From the NCBI RefSeq assembly GCF_002435945.1, contig NZ_DIXC01000074.1, forward strand, positions 1 to 33,381: a stretch of DNA of 33,381 bases, in the 5' to 3' direction. The notes below the pieces were generated by a model. It did not search any database, was not told where the DNA came from, and was given only the letters and a program-made list of their open reading frames with translations. Source of the DNA: Mesotoga sp. UBA6090 (GTDB taxonomy: Bacteria; Thermotogota; Thermotogae; Petrotogales; Kosmotogaceae). Both the position numbers and the translations under genes were made by a program. Positions 33,070 through 33,381 of the stretch are shown here, piece by piece. Every line of letters starts with the position of its first letter. Position 1 is the stretch's first letter.

Positions 33070-33279
33070 ACAGGTTCACCTCTCAAATAGTCTAGCAAAT
33101 GGGTTTGACAAACCGACATCAAAAATCCGCTGTGCATTTCGCTATTGAGTTTTCTTGTCTTCGTTCTCTGAAAGCATGTTTCTGCACTTGTGTAGAACTC
33201 AACTTTGACAGCAATGAATCTGCAAACAGCCAAACAAGGGAAAAAATGAAAAGAAAAACAGACGTACCACCACAGTGGT
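33070..33279 (-). promoter_or_regulatory. Intergenic region upstream of the methyltransferase, with palindrome
   Basis: The gap holds an odd palindrome, GGTTTG-A-CAAACC (33102-33114), a 6+1+6 inverted repeat about 35-45 bases upstream of the methyltransferase start. It could be an operator. I see no near-consensus promoter pair; TTGTCA and TATTTG at a 16-base spacing are too close to the ribosome site. The apparent open frame from 33066 to 33290 has no start with a ribosome site and is not supported. Confidence 0.4.
33241..33279 (-). terminator. Possible terminator after the partial right-edge gene
   Basis: On the minus strand, directly after the stop at 33280-33282, ACCAC-TGTG-GTGGT forms a 5-bp stem (plus 33266-33279). 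A T-rich tract begins about six bases later (plus 33241-33260 is A-rich). The stem is short, so this is a moderate call. Confidence 0.45.
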
Positions 33280-33381
33280 CTAATATGCAATCTCTTTGAG
33301 CAGATCCGGTGGTCTTATTTTGAGTGCTTTGAAAGCCTCGTAAGCATTGTTCATCATTTCAGTCCTTGCAAGAAAGCGTTT
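33280..33381 (-). CDS. C-terminal end of an unidentified gene (33 aa visible)
   Basis: The minus-strand frame is open from the window edge to a TAG at 33280-33282. The visible peptide ends with RPPDLLKEIAY and begins KRFLARTEMMNN, a helical, charged C-terminus. A terminator-like hairpin follows immediately, which supports the stop. I cannot name the family from 33 residues. Confidence 0.6.
   Translation of the reverse strand, partial: KRFLARTEMMNNAYEAFKALKIRPPDLLKEIAY

Noticed and set aside
33066..33290. Minus-strand frame of 74 codons upstream of the methyltransferase
   Set aside because: It has no ribosome site, has cysteine/phenylalanine-rich composition unlike the neighbours, and overlaps the palindrome, the terminator-like hairpin and the partial gene end.
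1..33381. CRISPR arrays, tRNA or rRNA genes, insertion sequences and prophage genes
   Set aside because: I looked for repeat-spacer patterns, tRNA-like folds and transposase or integrase motifs, and saw none.

Overview
The window is a dense bacterial chromosome segment of moderate GC whose proteins resemble those of the Thermotogae. My best guess is the Kosmotogaceae, most likely Mesotoga-like. That placement rests on overall protein character: a short DnaE-type polymerase without a recognisable PHP motif, a CBS-CBS-ACT protein, an exported beta-rich protein, and frequent TTG/GTG starts. No rRNA or other marker gene is present to prove it. I found no tRNA, rRNA, CRISPR array, insertion sequence or prophage, and almost every base is coding.

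Layout. (1) Positions 12435 down to 1, minus strand: one long, tightly coupled run of 13 genes. In transcription order these are a CBS-ACT regulator, uppP, an MBL hydrolase, glgA, galT, gatC, yraN, pgm, a 202-aa unknown, truA, tlyA, an exported 488-aa unknown and secA (cut by the window edge). (2) 12535-13665, plus strand: a single HD-domain gene, read divergently from run 1 and abutting aatA tail to tail. (3) 22606 down to 13666, minus strand: a DUF2344/TIGR03936 protein, yebC, lspA, an rluD-type pseudouridine synthase, dnaE, a histidine phosphatase, comB, a small membrane protein, a 213-aa unknown and aatA. (4) 22727-25570, plus strand: a YfcE-like phosphodiesterase, tig and lgt. (5) 30351 down to 25524, minus strand: yugP, an rsmB-like gene, rlmN, rsgA, rpe and rdgB. 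This resembles the Firmicutes fmt-rsmB-rlmN-prpC-prkC-rsgA-rpe cluster without its kinase and phosphatase. (6) 33069 down to 30654, minus strand: a SAM methyltransferase, an exported small protein and a threonine synthase. (7) The tail of one more minus-strand gene at the right edge.

Together the genes are mostly housekeeping: RNA modification and translation (TruA, TlyA, RluD, RlmN, RsgA, GatC, YebC, Tig), envelope and secretion (SecA, UppP, LspA, Lgt), sugar and glycogen metabolism (Pgm, GlgA, GalT, Rpe), replication (DnaE) and nucleotide clean-up (RdgB, the HD protein).

I do not see a clear new multi-gene system. The most interesting items are four. The rsmB homologue keeps the flanking domains and its syntenic place but has lost the whole SAM-binding and catalytic core. 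The HD protein is a tandem duplication of a YfbR-like fold in which only the second copy keeps the metal ligands. The only two divergent intergenic regions share the same overlapping back-to-back -10 arrangement (TATAATTGTA). Finally, the roughly 290-bp gap between thrC and yugP holds a start-less 60-codon open frame with foldable inverted repeats, possibly a remnant or dispersed element.
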